Assembly (NCBI GenBank): GCA_032358165.1
Contig: JAALGY010000011.1
Location: 434,001 to 498,000 of the forward strand
Length of the DNA: 64,000 nt
Direction of reading: 5' to 3'
Source: Diplosphaera chodatii
Lineage: Eukaryota > Chlorophyta > Trebouxiophyceae > Prasiolales > Stichococcaceae
Shown here: positions 1-12,108 of the stretch, piece by piece
How positions within the stretch are numbered: position 1 is the first letter of the stretch
Layout: each line of letters begins with the position of its first letter
Translations under genes and position numbers: made by a program
Notes under the pieces: model-generated
What the model was told of the DNA's origin: nothing
The model's input: only the letters and a program-made list of their open reading frames with translations
Databases searched by the model: none

Positions 1-198
1 GTATGGGTGTTCTGCAACATCAGCAGCTGTATGTCATCTGTCATGACCATACGGCAACAGCAGCGGGCAACACATCTGCCGCTGGAATCCCAGCTACAGA
101 CAGTGCTGTAACCAGCTCACTGCGCTGAAGCGGCAGCCACACCTGTATGCTCTTTGGTCGCCAGTACCACAGAAATGACGTGTGCAACTTCTCACCAG

Positions 199-1928
199 GC
201 TACCAGCCGAGTGAGCCTCTTGGCCGGACGGTGGCCTGTGAGCCCGGCAGCGCTAAAGCGGGCACCGGCACCTACCTGTGAGTGCAACCTCGCTCTGGAC
301 CTCCTTCCCTCTTTGTTGACCGTCACCAAATTGGCAGCCGCACCAGCATGGGAAGCATGCCACATGTCACCGCCTATAGTTGATAAATATGCAGATGTTG
401 CTGATGGACCTGAAAGATCAACCTGGTCCTGTGCACCCAGGTGCGGTGACTGTGACGGGTTAGGTCCCAATGGTGGCTAGCGGTACCAGCCAGGCGCAAA
501 TGCCACCGAGTGCCTGGAGTGGTGCGCACTTACTGCCTTCGCTTCTGCCAGCCCTCCGGCATAATCGTGAATGTGCATGATGGGCAACCGAAAGAATGCG
601 GCTCAGACCTTGCATCGCTTGTGGCACTTCATGGCCAGCACATCAGACTGAACGAAAGGCAGATGTGCTTCCTGCAGCCCACCTGGCGGCTCTGTGAATG
701 AAGACCGCACTGTTTGCAGTAAGTCCATACACCCTGCGTTCAAGGTGTCATGTGCTGTCAGGTTTCTGTACTGCACAGACCATGTGCAGTTGACATGGTG
801 CCCTCATGGTGTAGTGCTTTGCAGCTGCGGTCACCAACACCCTGCTGGGTGGCACTCAGCAGGTGCCAACGATGACTTTGTGCTGCACTGTTGCAGCGCC
901 ACCATCACCGCCTCCGCCGCCGCCCCCGCCACCACCACCACCACCGGAAGTCAGGTACCATTGACCTGCTGCTCAACTGGTAGACCTACCCAGTGCAGTC
1001 CACACCCTGGTGCTGCCTGTGCCCTGAGGAGCTGCCGCTTGGTGCTTGCATGTTCAGCCAGCTGGCAAGCTCATGGCGTTGTGTGACGTAATTCATTGCA
1101 GACGTTTGATGTGCAGCTGGGTGTCATCTTGCAATAGCGCAAACACTGGCTGTGCTTTTGTTTTGGCAAGGCTTCTGCTCATGACTCCACACAGTCGAAC
1201 ATGGTGCCTCGGGTCGCAACCGACATGCATCCCACTGCTCTTGCATGCAGCCTGCTTACTGACAGTGACAGTGCCCTAACATTTTTCTGGGTGCCTCTGG
1301 CTGCAGTCCATCGCCACCATTCCTGGCTAGCCCGCCGCCGGAGTCCCCAAGCCCACCACCACCTGTGTCCCCGAGCCCAGCGCCCCCGCCACAAATGTCG
1401 CCGCCATTCCCGCCATCGCCAAGCCCGCCACAAATGTCGCCGCCGTTCCCACCATCGCCAAGCCCAGCGCCTCCGCCGCAACTGTCGCCGCCATTTCCGC
1501 CATCGCCAAGCCCGATGCCGCCACCGCCACTACTGTCACCGCCGTTCCCACCATCGCCCAGCCCAATGCCGCCACCGCCGCTCATGTCACCACCATTCCC
1601 GCCATCGCCAAGCCCGCCGCCGCCGCCGCTCATGTCACCGCCATTCCCACCGTCGCCGAGCCCGATGCCGCCCCCGCCACAACTGTCACCACCACCCCCG
1701 CCACCGCCGAGCCTGACGCCGCCGCCGCCATACATGTCGCCGCCGTTCCCGCTGTCGCCGAGCCCGCCGCCCCCGCCGCAGTTGCCGCCGCCGCTTTCAT
1801 CTCCGCCGCTCTCATCTCCCAGCCCGCCGCCGCCAAAGTCCACTAGTCCGCCACCTGAGACCCCGAGTCCGCCGCCAGATGCGCCGCCGCCGCCTGATGG
1901 GGGTGGTATACCAGGGGGGGACCCATGA
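199..1928 (+). pseudogene. Copy A: Cys-rich module protein with Pro-rich tail, 5' end outside window, in-frame stop
   Basis: This is the 3' part of the first member of a secreted Cys-rich/hydroxyproline-rich family. Exons are 199-277, 441-521, 678-718, 897-954 and 1307-1928; the first three match the 79, 81 and 41 base exons of copies C and D exactly, with the same phases. The first exon encodes GYQPSEPLGRTVACEPGSAK and the third encodes ECPPGGSVNEDRTVC. In the 81-base exon a TAG at 478-480 stands where C and D have CAG (Gln, in NGGQRYQP), so a full-length product is not predicted. The tail is about 200 residues of SPPP/PPPFPPSPSP repeats ending in TGA. Unlike the sister copies, the tail is split by an intron (955-1306). 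Bases 1-198 look like intron. Family assignment is by internal comparison. It could still be a functional gene if the stop is a sequence error. Confidence 0.65.
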
Positions 1929-3453
1929 CCGCACGGTATGAGCCGCGCCTCGCAACATTGAAGGTGTTGATCATATGCATCAGGTGCAATCACCATGTAC
2001 GCCCATGAAGTGGCCAATGCAGGAGTGTCCCAGCTCTCTGACTGTTGGCATGCTTGAACGCAGGATGGATGGCCACGACAACTGTTGCTGCAAGGGTCCT
2101 TCGGATGTCAAACCAACATCACAGCCAGGGTCGCCATGCCGCAGAGTTGACCGTCCAACCACATGCGGCAGGTCGTGTGATGTCAAGTGTGCCAGCTGCG
2201 CCGCGCTTCGACCACACAAGATCTAGAGCTGAGGGTCATTAACTGCGAGCTGGACAGCAATGCTCTCACTTGTTACTCAGGCTTGAATGTGGAACCCTAC
2301 CATGACGGATCCGTGAACAACACAATGCATCTCGAGTTCCAGTTGGCTGATGGAATGCGGGTTGAAGTTGGGTTTCTGTGCACGTAACGTGTTTATGCTG
2401 TACGGTTTCTTTTTAAAAACATGTTTCGACAACATCCAGCAGAGCGTGCAGTAAATAGCTTGGTGTAATGCAGTGACGCCTGTCCAGAGCAGTGGTAGTG
2501 AGGTCCGCATACATGAAGATGCGTGACATGCAGCATCACACCTGTGCTGCGGTCCAAAGGGGTGGTCACACTCAAAGCTTGAGGAATGAAGCAACACGTT
2601 TTTGCCGTGTGCCGTTGGTGTTCATCAACTAACTACTGCTGTGACGAGCTGCCCAGCAAAGCGATCTTCCCTTCGGCCGATCAGATGTAGATGGCGGATC
2701 TGGATCTTGATGTGAAACCAGGAAGCCTACCTGTCGGTCTGTCATTTGCGCTGCGCACTTACTTACACGCGGCGCCGCTGACGAAAGTTCAACACAACTT
2801 GCAGGTAAAGCCTGTGGAACATCGTAGCATCAACCTGCATTGCGCGTATGTGCGTGTGTTGGCAGTTTGCCACCCCGCGCCGCGGCACATGAGACTTAAG
2901 GCCGACTCCTGCGCACGAACGGCCGCTGGTCCTCAGGTTCCTGTCTTTTGAACTACGTTCCGCAATTCAAAGCGGCGCGCAGCGCGTCGTGCTTGCCCTG
3001 CAGCCGTCGTGTTGCCTCTGAGTCAGAGCTGCATGATGACTCAGCGTTGCAATGTCTGCCCGTAGCTGCACATGTGAATGCAAGCGATCAGATTGAATCT
3101 ATATGACTCTGTTGAAGCCGTGAGGCCGCGCGGCTCTTGACTACCCGATGCGTGGACTGCGGACCCTCCACATCATGCTAATGCATCGGCAGGCAGCACA
3201 CGGAGCATGCTCCATGCAGGTTCTATCATAAGCTTACCCTGCGCTACAGCTCAGTTCTCGTGACGACGGTGCATCCTCTTCTCCTAGCCTGGTCGACTGA
3301 CCGCTTGGTTTGCAGAGGCAGCGCTGGCGCAAGTAGCGTGGTCATGACTCTCATTCCGACATGAGATGAAGCAATGGGTGGCTGATGCCGGTGAAGTGTC
3401 CTCCAGGACCTTCAGAACGCATATAACTGTACGTGCCGTAGCTTGCAGGCGCG
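1929..3453. other. Intergenic stretch between copies A and B
   Basis: About 1.5 kb with no convincing exon on either strand. It should hold the 3' untranslated region of A and the promoter of B. The bases just after the stop of A (GACCGCACGGTATGAG) recur almost unchanged after the stop of copy D, showing that the duplicated unit extends past the coding region. I see no repeat or mobile element. Confidence 0.4.
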
Positions 3454-6045
3454 ATGATGCTCCGCCACACTGCTGTGCCAGCGGCAGCCAGCCGCGCCGG
3501 CATGACCACATGGAAGCTGGCGGTCCTGCTGATTGCCCTCAGCAGCCCAGCCGCCGGTCAGGCCACAGGTGGCGCTGCATGCGCTTCGCTGCTGTCCCAC
3601 CTGAATGGCGCTACCACTGCGGCTGGTCTGCGATGAGTGACTCATGCCTTCTTGTCACATGATGATCAGCGTCATACTTGGTCGCCGTTGCACCTTCAGG
3701 GGGCCCAGGAGACCATCGTGTCTACATTGACGACACCCAAATGATACCTGTGCGTGCGGTGGCCGGCCCGGGCCAGCAGCCAGGACCCGGCAAGACAATC
3801 GTGCCGTGCATGCCTGGGACTGCCAAGCCCCGCGCCGGCAACTTCACATGCAGGAAGTAAGGCGCCGTGCACTTTGCAGCTCACATGTGTCACATGTTGG
3901 TCTGGCAGCACCACAGACTTAAACAACACGGGCAAAACATCATGTCTTGAGCCCTGCATGATGCTTGCAACAGGTGCCGCGGCTTTGCCAATGGCGGCGA
4001 GCGCTTCCAGCCTGTTACCGGAGCCACGTCTTGCGCCATCTGCCACGGCAAGGTGGCCGCGAACCACACCCGCTGCATCGCCGGCCCGGGCTACGAGCCC
4101 GGCCCCAACGGCATCCCGCAGGTGCTGCTGCCCTGCAAAACATGGCGTCATGCCACATATCCCTTCCAGTGCTTGGTCTCGTATCGTACCATTATCATGC
4201 ATGTACTGAGGGTGTCAGTGCTGCGTGCAGCCATGCCCCGTCGGCCAAGCTAAAGCCGGGCTGGGGAACTTTGCCTGCGGTCCGTGCGATGGACCGCTGC
4301 CCGATGGCAGCGTCCGCTTTACCCCTTCCGTGGGGTCCACCATCTGTCACACTTGCCCCGCCGGCGGCAACGTCAGCGCCGACTTCACATCATGCACCCC
4401 TGGGTAAGTGTGGCACTCCCATCGCTTCACTGCTGCCGGTGCACACGGATGTGCATAGCGTTGAACACAGCAGCATAGCAGAGACCAGTGATCAGTGCTG
4501 TGTTCAAGCTCCGAGCTGCTTCACCCTCCGTCTGCCTGGCAAGTTGGTCTGCAGTGTTATGCTCAAATTGCAATGACCATACATGCATGTCACTGATGAC
4601 GCAACCACCTCTGTCTGCAGGCCAGGCTGGCAGCCGGGGGAGGACGGAGTTCCCAGGCCATGTGGCAGAGGAAGCGTGAAGGGCGGTCTCGGCAGCTACA
4701 GGTGTGTACATCCGCAAGTAATGCTGCATAAGCAGCCTCATGCTTACAGCACACGCTTTGCCTGTGCTGCAGAACTGCAGCCAGCAGCCCATTCTACACA
4801 GTTTGCTCCTGGCGCGCCTGCTGCTTCAAAGCTCCTTGCCTGTACCCTGGGGCCACGAGGAGGCTGGCTGTTGGCCACACATGCTGATGTCAGCTGCATT
4901 ATCAACCGCTCACATGCAGGTGCATCCCGTGCAATGGTGACGGAGACAACGGCTGGCCGCGATACGCCCCGGACCTGGCGGGGACTGCCTGCCTGGAGTG
5001 CCCGGGTGTCCCCAATGGCGGCAGAGTGGTGTTCGGTCGGTCCATCTGCATCCCTGGCCCCGGTGCGCGACTGTAGATCCGTCTGCCATACATCTAGCTA
5101 CCATGTTTCAATGCGGTTTACCCGCAAAGGAGTGAAGGGTGTTTGGCACGAGTCAGGTGCAACCTTCTGTCCGCTACCACTCAGTTTAGTGCAGAGGTGC
5201 AGACATGTCGGCTGGCAATTTTGCGCAGGCCCAACCTCTGCCGGTCTGCTAACCATACTTTCGTTGTTTCAGACTCAATCTCTGAAGGTATCCGCTGCAG
5301 GGTACCAGCCCATCATGCCCAACACTCGTGCAGCGCCCTGCCCGCCTGGGACAGCCAAGTCCGAAACCGGCATGTACACGTGGGTTGCTGCTGCTCTTCT
5401 GTGTTCGATGTCTATGCAAGTGGCAATTGCATCATGAGTTGAGCAGATGGCAGGCTTGCCACGTGCACAGCAGGCACTGGGCAGGACCATGCGGGCTCTG
5501 CAGTGAATGCGGGTACACCTAGAACGTCAGAACATAAGAGCTTAGCCCTGACCAGGTAAAGTCATGCATGCGCAGGTGCAACAAATGCGATGGCCAGGGT
5601 CCCAACGGCGGAGAACTGTACCAGCCTGGCACAAACGCCACTGACTGCATGGAGTGGTGCGTGCTGTGGCCCATGTGCATGCTTCCACCAAGCTTTGCAT
5701 CACCGCTGCTGCCATACTGCACGACGTGGGCAAAGTGTCCCAGTATGCTATCTGTCTGTGCCCACATGAGCCACCCTTCTTGATGGTATGGTCACTTCCT
5801 GCAGCCCGGTCGGCGGCACCGTCAACGCGAACCGCACCACCTGCAGCTCTTCGGCCCCGCCGCCGCAGCAGCCCCCCTCGCCACCGCCAAACCCGCCGCC
5901 GAGCTCACCCCCTGCTCCGCCGCCATCCTCGCCGCCGACCCCAACGCCTACTCCGTCCCCTGCCACGCCGCCGATGCCGCCCCCACCGCCGCCGCCCACC
6001 TACCAGTCCGCCCCGCCACCCTCCAAGCCGCCTCCCGCGCCGTGA
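3454..6045 (+). CDS. Copy B: secreted Cys-rich (ephrin-receptor-like repeat) protein with Pro-rich tail
   Basis: Nine exons: 3454-3568, 3700-3856, 3974-4121, 4231-4403, 4621-4701, 4920-5062, 5301-5379, 5576-5656 and 5805-6045. Together they give 405 residues with every phase closing. Residues 1 to about 38 form a signal peptide with hydrophobic core LAVLLIALSS. The next ~305 residues are small Cys-rich modules with recurring motifs of the type PCPPGTAKSETGMYTC, CNKCDGQGPNGGELYQPGTN and CPVGGTVNANRTTC. They resemble ephrin-receptor-like/GCC2-GCC3 repeats of algal surface proteins. N-glycosylation sites (NAT, NRT) are present. The last ~62 residues are Pro/Ser-rich, as in hydroxyproline-rich wall glycoproteins. 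The likely location is the extracellular matrix. It lacks the intron that separates the last Cys module from the Pro tail in C and D, and its N-terminal exon 2 is longer (157 versus 97 bases). An earlier start is not excluded. Confidence 0.8.
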
Positions 6046-6056
6046 GGTGCCGACCA

Positions 6057-6062
6057 AATAAA
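6057..6062 (+). terminator. AATAAA-type poly(A) signal after copy B
   Basis: AATAAA lies 12 bases after the TGA of copy B, in the context CCAAATAAAGG. The same context, CAAATAAAGG, occurs downstream of copy C. The use as a poly(A) signal is inferred. Confidence 0.3.
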
Positions 6063-6718
6063 GGTGACTGCGTGAACCTCGGCACACGCTGTGACCAGCA
6101 CTCCTCATGCTGATGGTATTCGCTTCGCCATTTGGCGTTGGTCTGCCCATTCCCCGGTCCGCTTGTGGGTCTTGCAGGTTGTGACTGCCGGCGCCCGTGC
6201 TTCTGTGCAGGATCAATCGGTGACCAACAACGTGCTTGCTTGGGCACTGCGTCTTTCTCCTCTATACGGGTACAGAAAGCACCAGGGTTCGGTGGACGCA
6301 CAGGAGCGTGTAGGTTGCCGGCAGAGCAGCAACCTGGCTATGACAGGACAGCTGTCTCATATTCAGCCTTCAAAGGGTGGTCGTAGAATTCAGGGCACAT
6401 GTACTGGAGTTTGTACAGGCTGCAAATGCCCAGCAAACAGCAAGTCTTGAATGTTGCACGTTTTCCAAGGATGATGACCTTTCACGAGCACATTGTAGCA
6501 CTCAAATTGTGTTCAGGCTTGCATTACCATCGAAAAGGCGATGTATGTGGTTGTTGCATTGAGACTAGGCTGCTGCGGTTGACACTTAGGCTAAACGTTG
6601 CTGCCCTGGCATCTGTGTGCTTTGAAGTGGTCTGTCAGCACTTTACATGCTGGTCAGCATGGTACCTATCGAGTCCGTATTACATCCAGCGTGGACCGTG
6701 GTGGTTTGCCCGTTGCAG
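6063..6718. other. Non-coding stretch downstream of copy B
   Basis: No supported exon. Short open frames here have no similarity to the Cys-rich modules and no consistent splice sites. This may be decayed intron or intergenic sequence belonging to the relic that follows. Confidence 0.3.
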
Positions 6719-7240
6719 CCACATGCCACCAACGACTGCCGCCGCCGCCGTCGCCTCAGCAGGTTGCTCCCCAACAAGGTCGCCTGCAACATCTAAACTG
6801 CTGGGCTGCCGTCAGCTAGATTCTACTGTGCATTAAGCCAATCTGTGCGTGGCAACCGATGCTCGATGCCTCTGGCTGCAGTCCTTCACCCAGCCCGCCC
6901 CCGCACTGCGGCAAGCTTCACCACCGCAGCTGTCATCAACTCATCAGCCGCCATAGCAGCCGTCTCCATCGCCACTATCTGCTCCATCCCCGTCATCGCG
7001 CCTTGCCCTGCGTCCAGCACCGGCCCCTATCCCTGCATTATCCCTGCATCTCCGCCAGGCCCACCACCTGAACCGCCCCCATCACCGATCCCTGCCCCAC
7101 CCCACACCCTGCCGCCCCGCCGCCACCGCCACCGCCGGCCCCGTCACCGGCGGTACCGCCCCCTGCCCCGGGTGCCGTCCCCGCCGCGAGCGCCGTCCCC
7201 ACCACCGGCCCCCTCCCCGCCACCGCAGCCGGGCTGTATG
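6719..7240 (+). pseudogene. Relic of a Pro-rich tail (decayed fifth copy in the array)
   Basis: Two blocks correspond to the split tail of copy A. At 6711-6775 a TTGCAG acceptor is followed by a CCGCCGCCGCC-type Pro stretch, like the exon at 897 in A. From about 6868 the sequence CCTCTGGCTGCAGTCC matches the acceptor context at 1295-1309 in A, and is followed by SPSPPP-like and later PPGPPPEPPPSPIPAPP and PSPPRAPSPPPAPSPPPQPG stretches. Pro-rich segments sit in more than one frame, so the tail is frameshifted. No Cys-rich exons survive upstream. It appears to be the remnant of another duplicate of the A type. It could instead be low-complexity sequence that arose independently, but the shared flanking bases argue against that. 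Confidence 0.55.
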
Positions 7241-7589
7241 TGCGACCATCGATGCAACTCTGTGAGGTTTGCACAGGCACTGTGAATGGGAGGATTGCTG
7301 TGCGATTGTCGTGTGCTGGTTGTCCAGCCACCTGCCCTCTGAAGCATGCCACGCACATGCATCTGCTGTATGTGCAGCTGCTCGTGCTGAATTCTGACAA
7401 CTGGTTGATGCAATCATGCCACGCACGAAGCCACACATGTCAGTGGTAGAGCACGCATTTCATCAGCACTGTGACGACAGCCACAGGTCCTTTCTCTCAG
7501 CGTTGGGAACCCTGATGAGTGATGAACCATCTCAGTTTAAAGCACTGCTGGCAGTTGTAGCAAGAGGCGGTACAAGCAGAAAGTCTGGC

Positions 7590-8420
7590 ACGTGCTGATC
7601 GATCTGATCTCGGTCCAGCAGCTGCTGCTGCACCAGCGCAACCTGTGCAGATTCCTCATAGAAGGCACGCTTGCAACACTGCACGGCGCATAACTGGAGC
7701 GCTGCCTATAGCAGGTGTGTATTGCGCAGCTGCTTGCTTGTGGCATGTCGCATTGTCCTATAGGTGTCCCAGGCAAGGTGCATGAAACATTGGCACGGTT
7801 TCACGGCAGACGGCGCGCTCTATAATCACCCGCCTCCCGCATTGCTGTAAGACGGAGCGCGCGCTGTAAATCTCGCATATCTGACCCTGATGAGTCGGTA
7901 TGATTGCTGTTTTCAGTGATAAGTGCCGCTGGGGCATAGCCAGACCGCTTTCTGCACCGCAGGCGTCGACTGCAGCATGACGTATTGCTTCCGATAGCAT
8001 CACGTAGCTGGTTGGATCCAAGCAGCAGCAGCAACTCGGATTCGGGTGGGTCAGGTTGTCGGCCGAGCCCTACCGACCGTACTGCAGCCTGTTGCAGGTT
8101 GGCAGGTGTCCTGCAGATCAGAAGCAGTGGCGACGCCCATCGCGCGCGGTGAAGCATATTACTCGGAATTGAACAAGTCGATTTCATTGTTCTGACGCCG
8201 TGCATGGGACCAGGCACGAAGCGTAGAGACATTAGCGATGTGCTCGGCATGCCATACGATCCATGGTGTTCCGTCTATAGCTGGCGTCAACCAGCAGCAA
8301 GTGGTGTGACAGGTTGGAAAGTATATATTCTCAAGTGCAGAATGAGCTGCTGAGGTGAACAAGCACCGTGTAGACGTATGAACAGTGATCTGCAGGCGCG
8401 GGGTGCGCCGCGATCTGGCC
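7590..8420 (+). promoter_or_regulatory. Upstream region of copy C, duplicated upstream of copy D
   Basis: Several blocks recur in order at 12109-12924. Examples are GCACGTGCTGATC, GCCTATAGCAGGTGTGT, GACGGAGCGCGCGCTG and GCTGCTGAGGTGAA. The spacing to each start codon is similar. Conservation of about 800 bases of non-coding DNA next to two recent paralogs suggests the promoter and 5' untranslated region were duplicated with the genes. A TATA-like run (AAGTATATATTC) lies about 100 bases upstream of the C start. No specific factor site is claimed. Confidence 0.45.
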
Positions 8421-11291
8421 ATGACGACTCCTGGCCATGGCCTCACGTTGCGCAGCAGCCTGGCGATGTGGCAGCTGGCCGTGATCCTGATCACGCTCGG
8501 CAGCCTGCCCGGCCTCGACGCCGCAGGTAGACTCAGCTGCAGACCGGTGTTGTCAGCTGCAACATCCTGCTGCTTGCAGGGCTGCTTCCACGAATCATAC
8601 GCTGGCCTCTGGTGTTTGCTCGGTGAGCTTGCCGTCAGTCGCCACACCTGCTGAAGTATATCTGCTGCCGGCTGCAGTGGCCGGCCCGGGGCAGCAACCC
8701 GGCCCGCGGGGAACGGTCGTGCCGTGTCCCAAGGGCACCGCCAAGCGCGGCCGCGGCGACTTCGCCTGCATCAGGTCAGGCACAGCACACCCTGCGCACT
8801 TTACAATCAGGTTCTCTTGAAAGCTGAACCAAGCCGTACAAGTGGACTCCGAGTGTGAGACCCTGCACCACTGCAGGTGCAACGGCAACGCTGATGGCGG
8901 AGAGCGGTTTCAGCCGAACACCGGCGCCACCGCTTGCGCCGTTTGCCACGGCCAGGTGACGAACGCGGCGCGCACCCGCTGCGTCGCCGGCCCCGGCTAC
9001 CAGCCGAGCCCTGACGGCATTCCGCAGGTGCTGGCCGCAGCTGTTGTCCAGACCCGCATGCCGCCATTTCACATGATCTGCTGGGGCTGCCTGACTGCAC
9101 ATAACCGGATGCTGCATGATGGTCTCAACGAGCCTATAGCACCAGTGAACTGGGAGCCGCACGGCTGCTTATGCGTCCGGACTGATGTGCGTCTGCGCTG
9201 CGCCCTCCGCAACAAGATGCCATGCGATCCAAGTCAACGCAGTTTGAACTTTGCTGTGCACCCCTTTGCTGACATGGCAGCACCCTTGTACGCAGCCATG
9301 CCCACCAGGCCTGGCCAAAGCCGGGCCGGGCACCTTCAACTGCCAGCCGTGCGACCGCTTCGTCGACGGCAACAACTACTTCACCCCCTTCACGGCCTCC
9401 ACCGAGTGCTACGTGTGCCCTGCCGGCGGCACAGTCCGGGGCGACTTTGCGTCATGCGCCCCTGGGTGAGTGGGGTATTACCACCACCTGATACGCCATC
9501 GCCAACATCTGATGATCCAGCTGTGCATGGTCCTCAACTCTCAAGGCACCACCTTGCGGTAACATGCCTAGAGCGCATCACGGCCAGCGAAGGCGGCCTG
9601 CTGCGGCTTTGCTCTTGGCCCGGCAAATCGTTGAAGCGACCGCACTGTCAAGCTGCGCCATGCTTATGCCCTCCTCCCTCATGTCTTCAGGCCTGGCTAC
9701 CAGCCTGGACCCAACAAACTGCCGATCCCATGCGCCAAGGGCACCGTGAAGGGCGGCATCGGCAGCTACAAGTGAGTGCTCCAGGGTTTGAGGGCATGCA
9801 TCTGCAGCCATGCCGCACTTGGCTGGTGTCAGTACGCCAGCAGTACACCTAGTGTGTCAAACGTTGTCAACTGCTTGTCGGACGTTTTTGCATTGCGCTC
9901 CTCAGTTATGATTGCAGCAATCATTCCACCAGCCAGATGTGTGACCAACTCATGGCCAAAGATTGCTTGCTCCGGTGGCTGCTATCATGTGCACATGTGC
10001 CTGGGTGCCATGCCCGCAGGTGCATTCCCTGCAACGGCGATGGAGCCCGCGGCTGGCCGCGGTATGGCCCTGATGAGGCGGGGACTGCCTGCCTGGAGTG
10101 CCCGGGCGTCCCCGATGGCGGCGAAGTGATCGATGGCCGCAGCACCTGCCTCCCCGGCCCAGGTCTGTGAAGTTGGTGCATGCTCACACTTGCTCTTTGT
10201 ACACCATTGTGCACGCCTGGCCTCGGGAGCGCGCCAGCAGGGCAAGTGTGGAACCGACATGATGCTGGTCATGTGGAAGAAGGACACACAGCTCAGCATC
10301 CTGTTTGATTGTTTCTACAGGGTACCAGCCGAGTGAGCCCCTCGGCCGCATGGCGCCCTGCCAGCCAGGCACCGCCAAGGCGGGCACCGGCACCTTCCTG
10401 TGAGTTTGGCCTCGGATTTGGGGCTTTAATCCTGCCTGCTTATCATTCTACATGACTTGACGCTGGAATGTGCGCAGGCATTCTGCCAGCCAGCCATGCT
10501 GTGTGTGCATGAGGACATCCGATGTTTCATTGCTGCATGTAAGTCGAAACGCTTGGGTCCCAGGTGCGGGGAGTGCGACGGATTGGGTCCCAATGGTGGA
10601 CAGCGGTACCAGCCAGGCACCAATGCAACCGTGTGCCTGGAGTGGTGCGTACCACAACTGCCCTCAGACACTGCTGCAATGTGCACCTGTTTGAACTTGC
10701 TTGGTGCCCTACTGATACACATCCTGAAGTGGACGGTTGTCGTGTGCACCGCACACTAAAGTCTGATATCTGTTGGTGCTGTCTGCAGCCCGGTTGGCGG
10801 CAGTGTCAACGCAGCACGCACCTCATGCAGTGAGTGCGACCAATGCGCCTGCCAATCTCTTGCTTGCTGTGCAGCTGCTCATCAGCAGCTCAGCAAACAG
10901 CTAACTTGGGGTGATTGTGAGCATGTCATAGGCTTACCGAGGCAGCCGCCTGTGCATACGAAAGTCAATCTGTGCTCTTGCCGCTGCAGCGCCACCGAGC
11001 CCGCCGCCACCGGCGATCCTGCTCAGCCCGCCAAGCCCGCCCCCTGAGACGTCTCCGAGTCCACCGCTGGGGTCACCACCATTCCCGCCCCCCGGCGCGT
11101 CGCCGAGCCCACCGTTCCCACCATCTCCGCCCCCCGCCCCGCCGCCATCGCCGCCCCCCGCCCCGCCACCTTCACCACCCCCGCCCCCGCCGCCGTCGCC
11201 ACCCCCCGCCCCGCCACCTTCACCACCCCCGCCCCCGCCGCCGTCGCCACCCCCGCCCCCGCCGCCCTCTCCGCCTCCAGCACCTGCCTAG
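8421..11291 (+). CDS. Copy C: secreted Cys-rich protein with Pro-rich tail
   Basis: Ten exons: 8421-8526, 8678-8774, 8877-9027, 9296-9465, 9691-9771, 10020-10162, 10321-10399, 10564-10644, 10789-10829 and 10990-11291. Phases close to 416 residues. The start is the ATG conserved with copy D (MTTPGHGLTLRSSLAM); the frame is open further upstream but without another ATG. Residues 1-35 are a signal peptide (MWQLAVILITLGS core, LDAA end). Residues 36-316 hold Cys-rich modules such as PCPPGLAKAGPGTFNCQPC, CIPCNGDGARGWPRYGP and CDGLGPNGGQRYQPGTN. Residues 317-416 are nearly pure PPSPPP repeats ending in TAG. It is probably an extracellular matrix or wall glycoprotein, with prolines expected to be hydroxylated and arabinosylated. 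The modules resemble ephrin-receptor-like Cys repeats; the exact domain name would need a profile search. Confidence 0.85.
11154..11249 (+). repeat. 48-base tandem repeat inside the Pro tail of copy C
   Basis: Two identical 48-base units (11154-11201 and 11202-11249) encode the same 16-residue Pro/Ser block. This in-frame unit duplication is a direct explanation for the different tail lengths of the family members. Confidence 0.8.
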
Positions 11292-11579
11292 GCCCCCGTC
11301 AGAGGTGACAACAACCCTCTTCATCAAACAACGAAATGGCCAGAGCGCCTGACACCTTGCACTCCATGCAATAACATGTCTTTTGTCACGCGGCACTGGG
11401 ATGCAATTCGAATGCTGGCATGCCTGCGCGCAGATGAGGCCGCTAAAAATCAACGCAAGGCTGCTGCAGCCCTTCCAGCGTGTCGAGTACATACACAGTG
11501 AAGTCACTGTACTGGCAGCAAACAGGATTTTGATTCAGCCAATGCCACCCTCGGCATCAAAGCATTTGCCTGAACAACA

Positions 11580-11585
11580 AATAAA
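11580..11585 (+). terminator. AATAAA-type poly(A) signal after copy C
   Basis: AATAAA in the context CAAATAAAGG, 289 bases after the stop of copy C and matching the context found after copy B. Function inferred. Confidence 0.3.
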
Positions 11586-12108
11586 GGCAGGCTATACGTA
11601 TGCTGCAGTCTTGACTTGCTGGCTTCGAACTAACATCTGATGACAGCCATGACTTCATGTCTGAGTGCGCCATTTTGCGCCGTTTTGCACCATCCGACAC
11701 AGCAGCATCGAACGTCGGTGCGTGTCACAGTGCACCTGGAATAGTCTGCAACAGAGCCAGAACGGTTGCTTTTTTGATCTGGTTTGCTGAAGTCCAGCCA
11801 CCTGCGCTTTGTGCAGTGCCACATGCTGGAGCTGTCCAGCTGCTTGCACGCGTATGTTTTAGGATTGGTTTTAACAAGTTCCAACTAACACCAGTGGAGG
11901 GAACCGTGCCAGATAGCGGCACCGCCGCGCACACTATGTCAGAGGTGAAGCGCGCATATCACCAGCCGTTGAACATTGTGAAGACACCAGCAGGTTTTTT
12001 CTCGACATCTAGAGCCCGCAAGATGTAAGCTCATCGCAGTATACGCGCCTGGCACCTGGCAGTTTGTGAACCATACAGGAAGACGCAGTACAGCAGTCCA
12101 CGGGTTGG

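Noticed and set aside
478..480. TAG reassigned to glutamine in this genome
   Set aside because: TAG is used as the natural terminal stop in copy C and in the Nudix gene, so the TAG in copy A is more simply a nonsense mutation.
1256..2017. Long minus-strand open frame encoding a Gly-rich (GGGG/GDGGNGGD) protein
   Set aside because: It is the antisense shadow of the Pro-rich tail exon of copy A; the plus-strand frame has splice sites and phase agreement with the Cys-rich exons.
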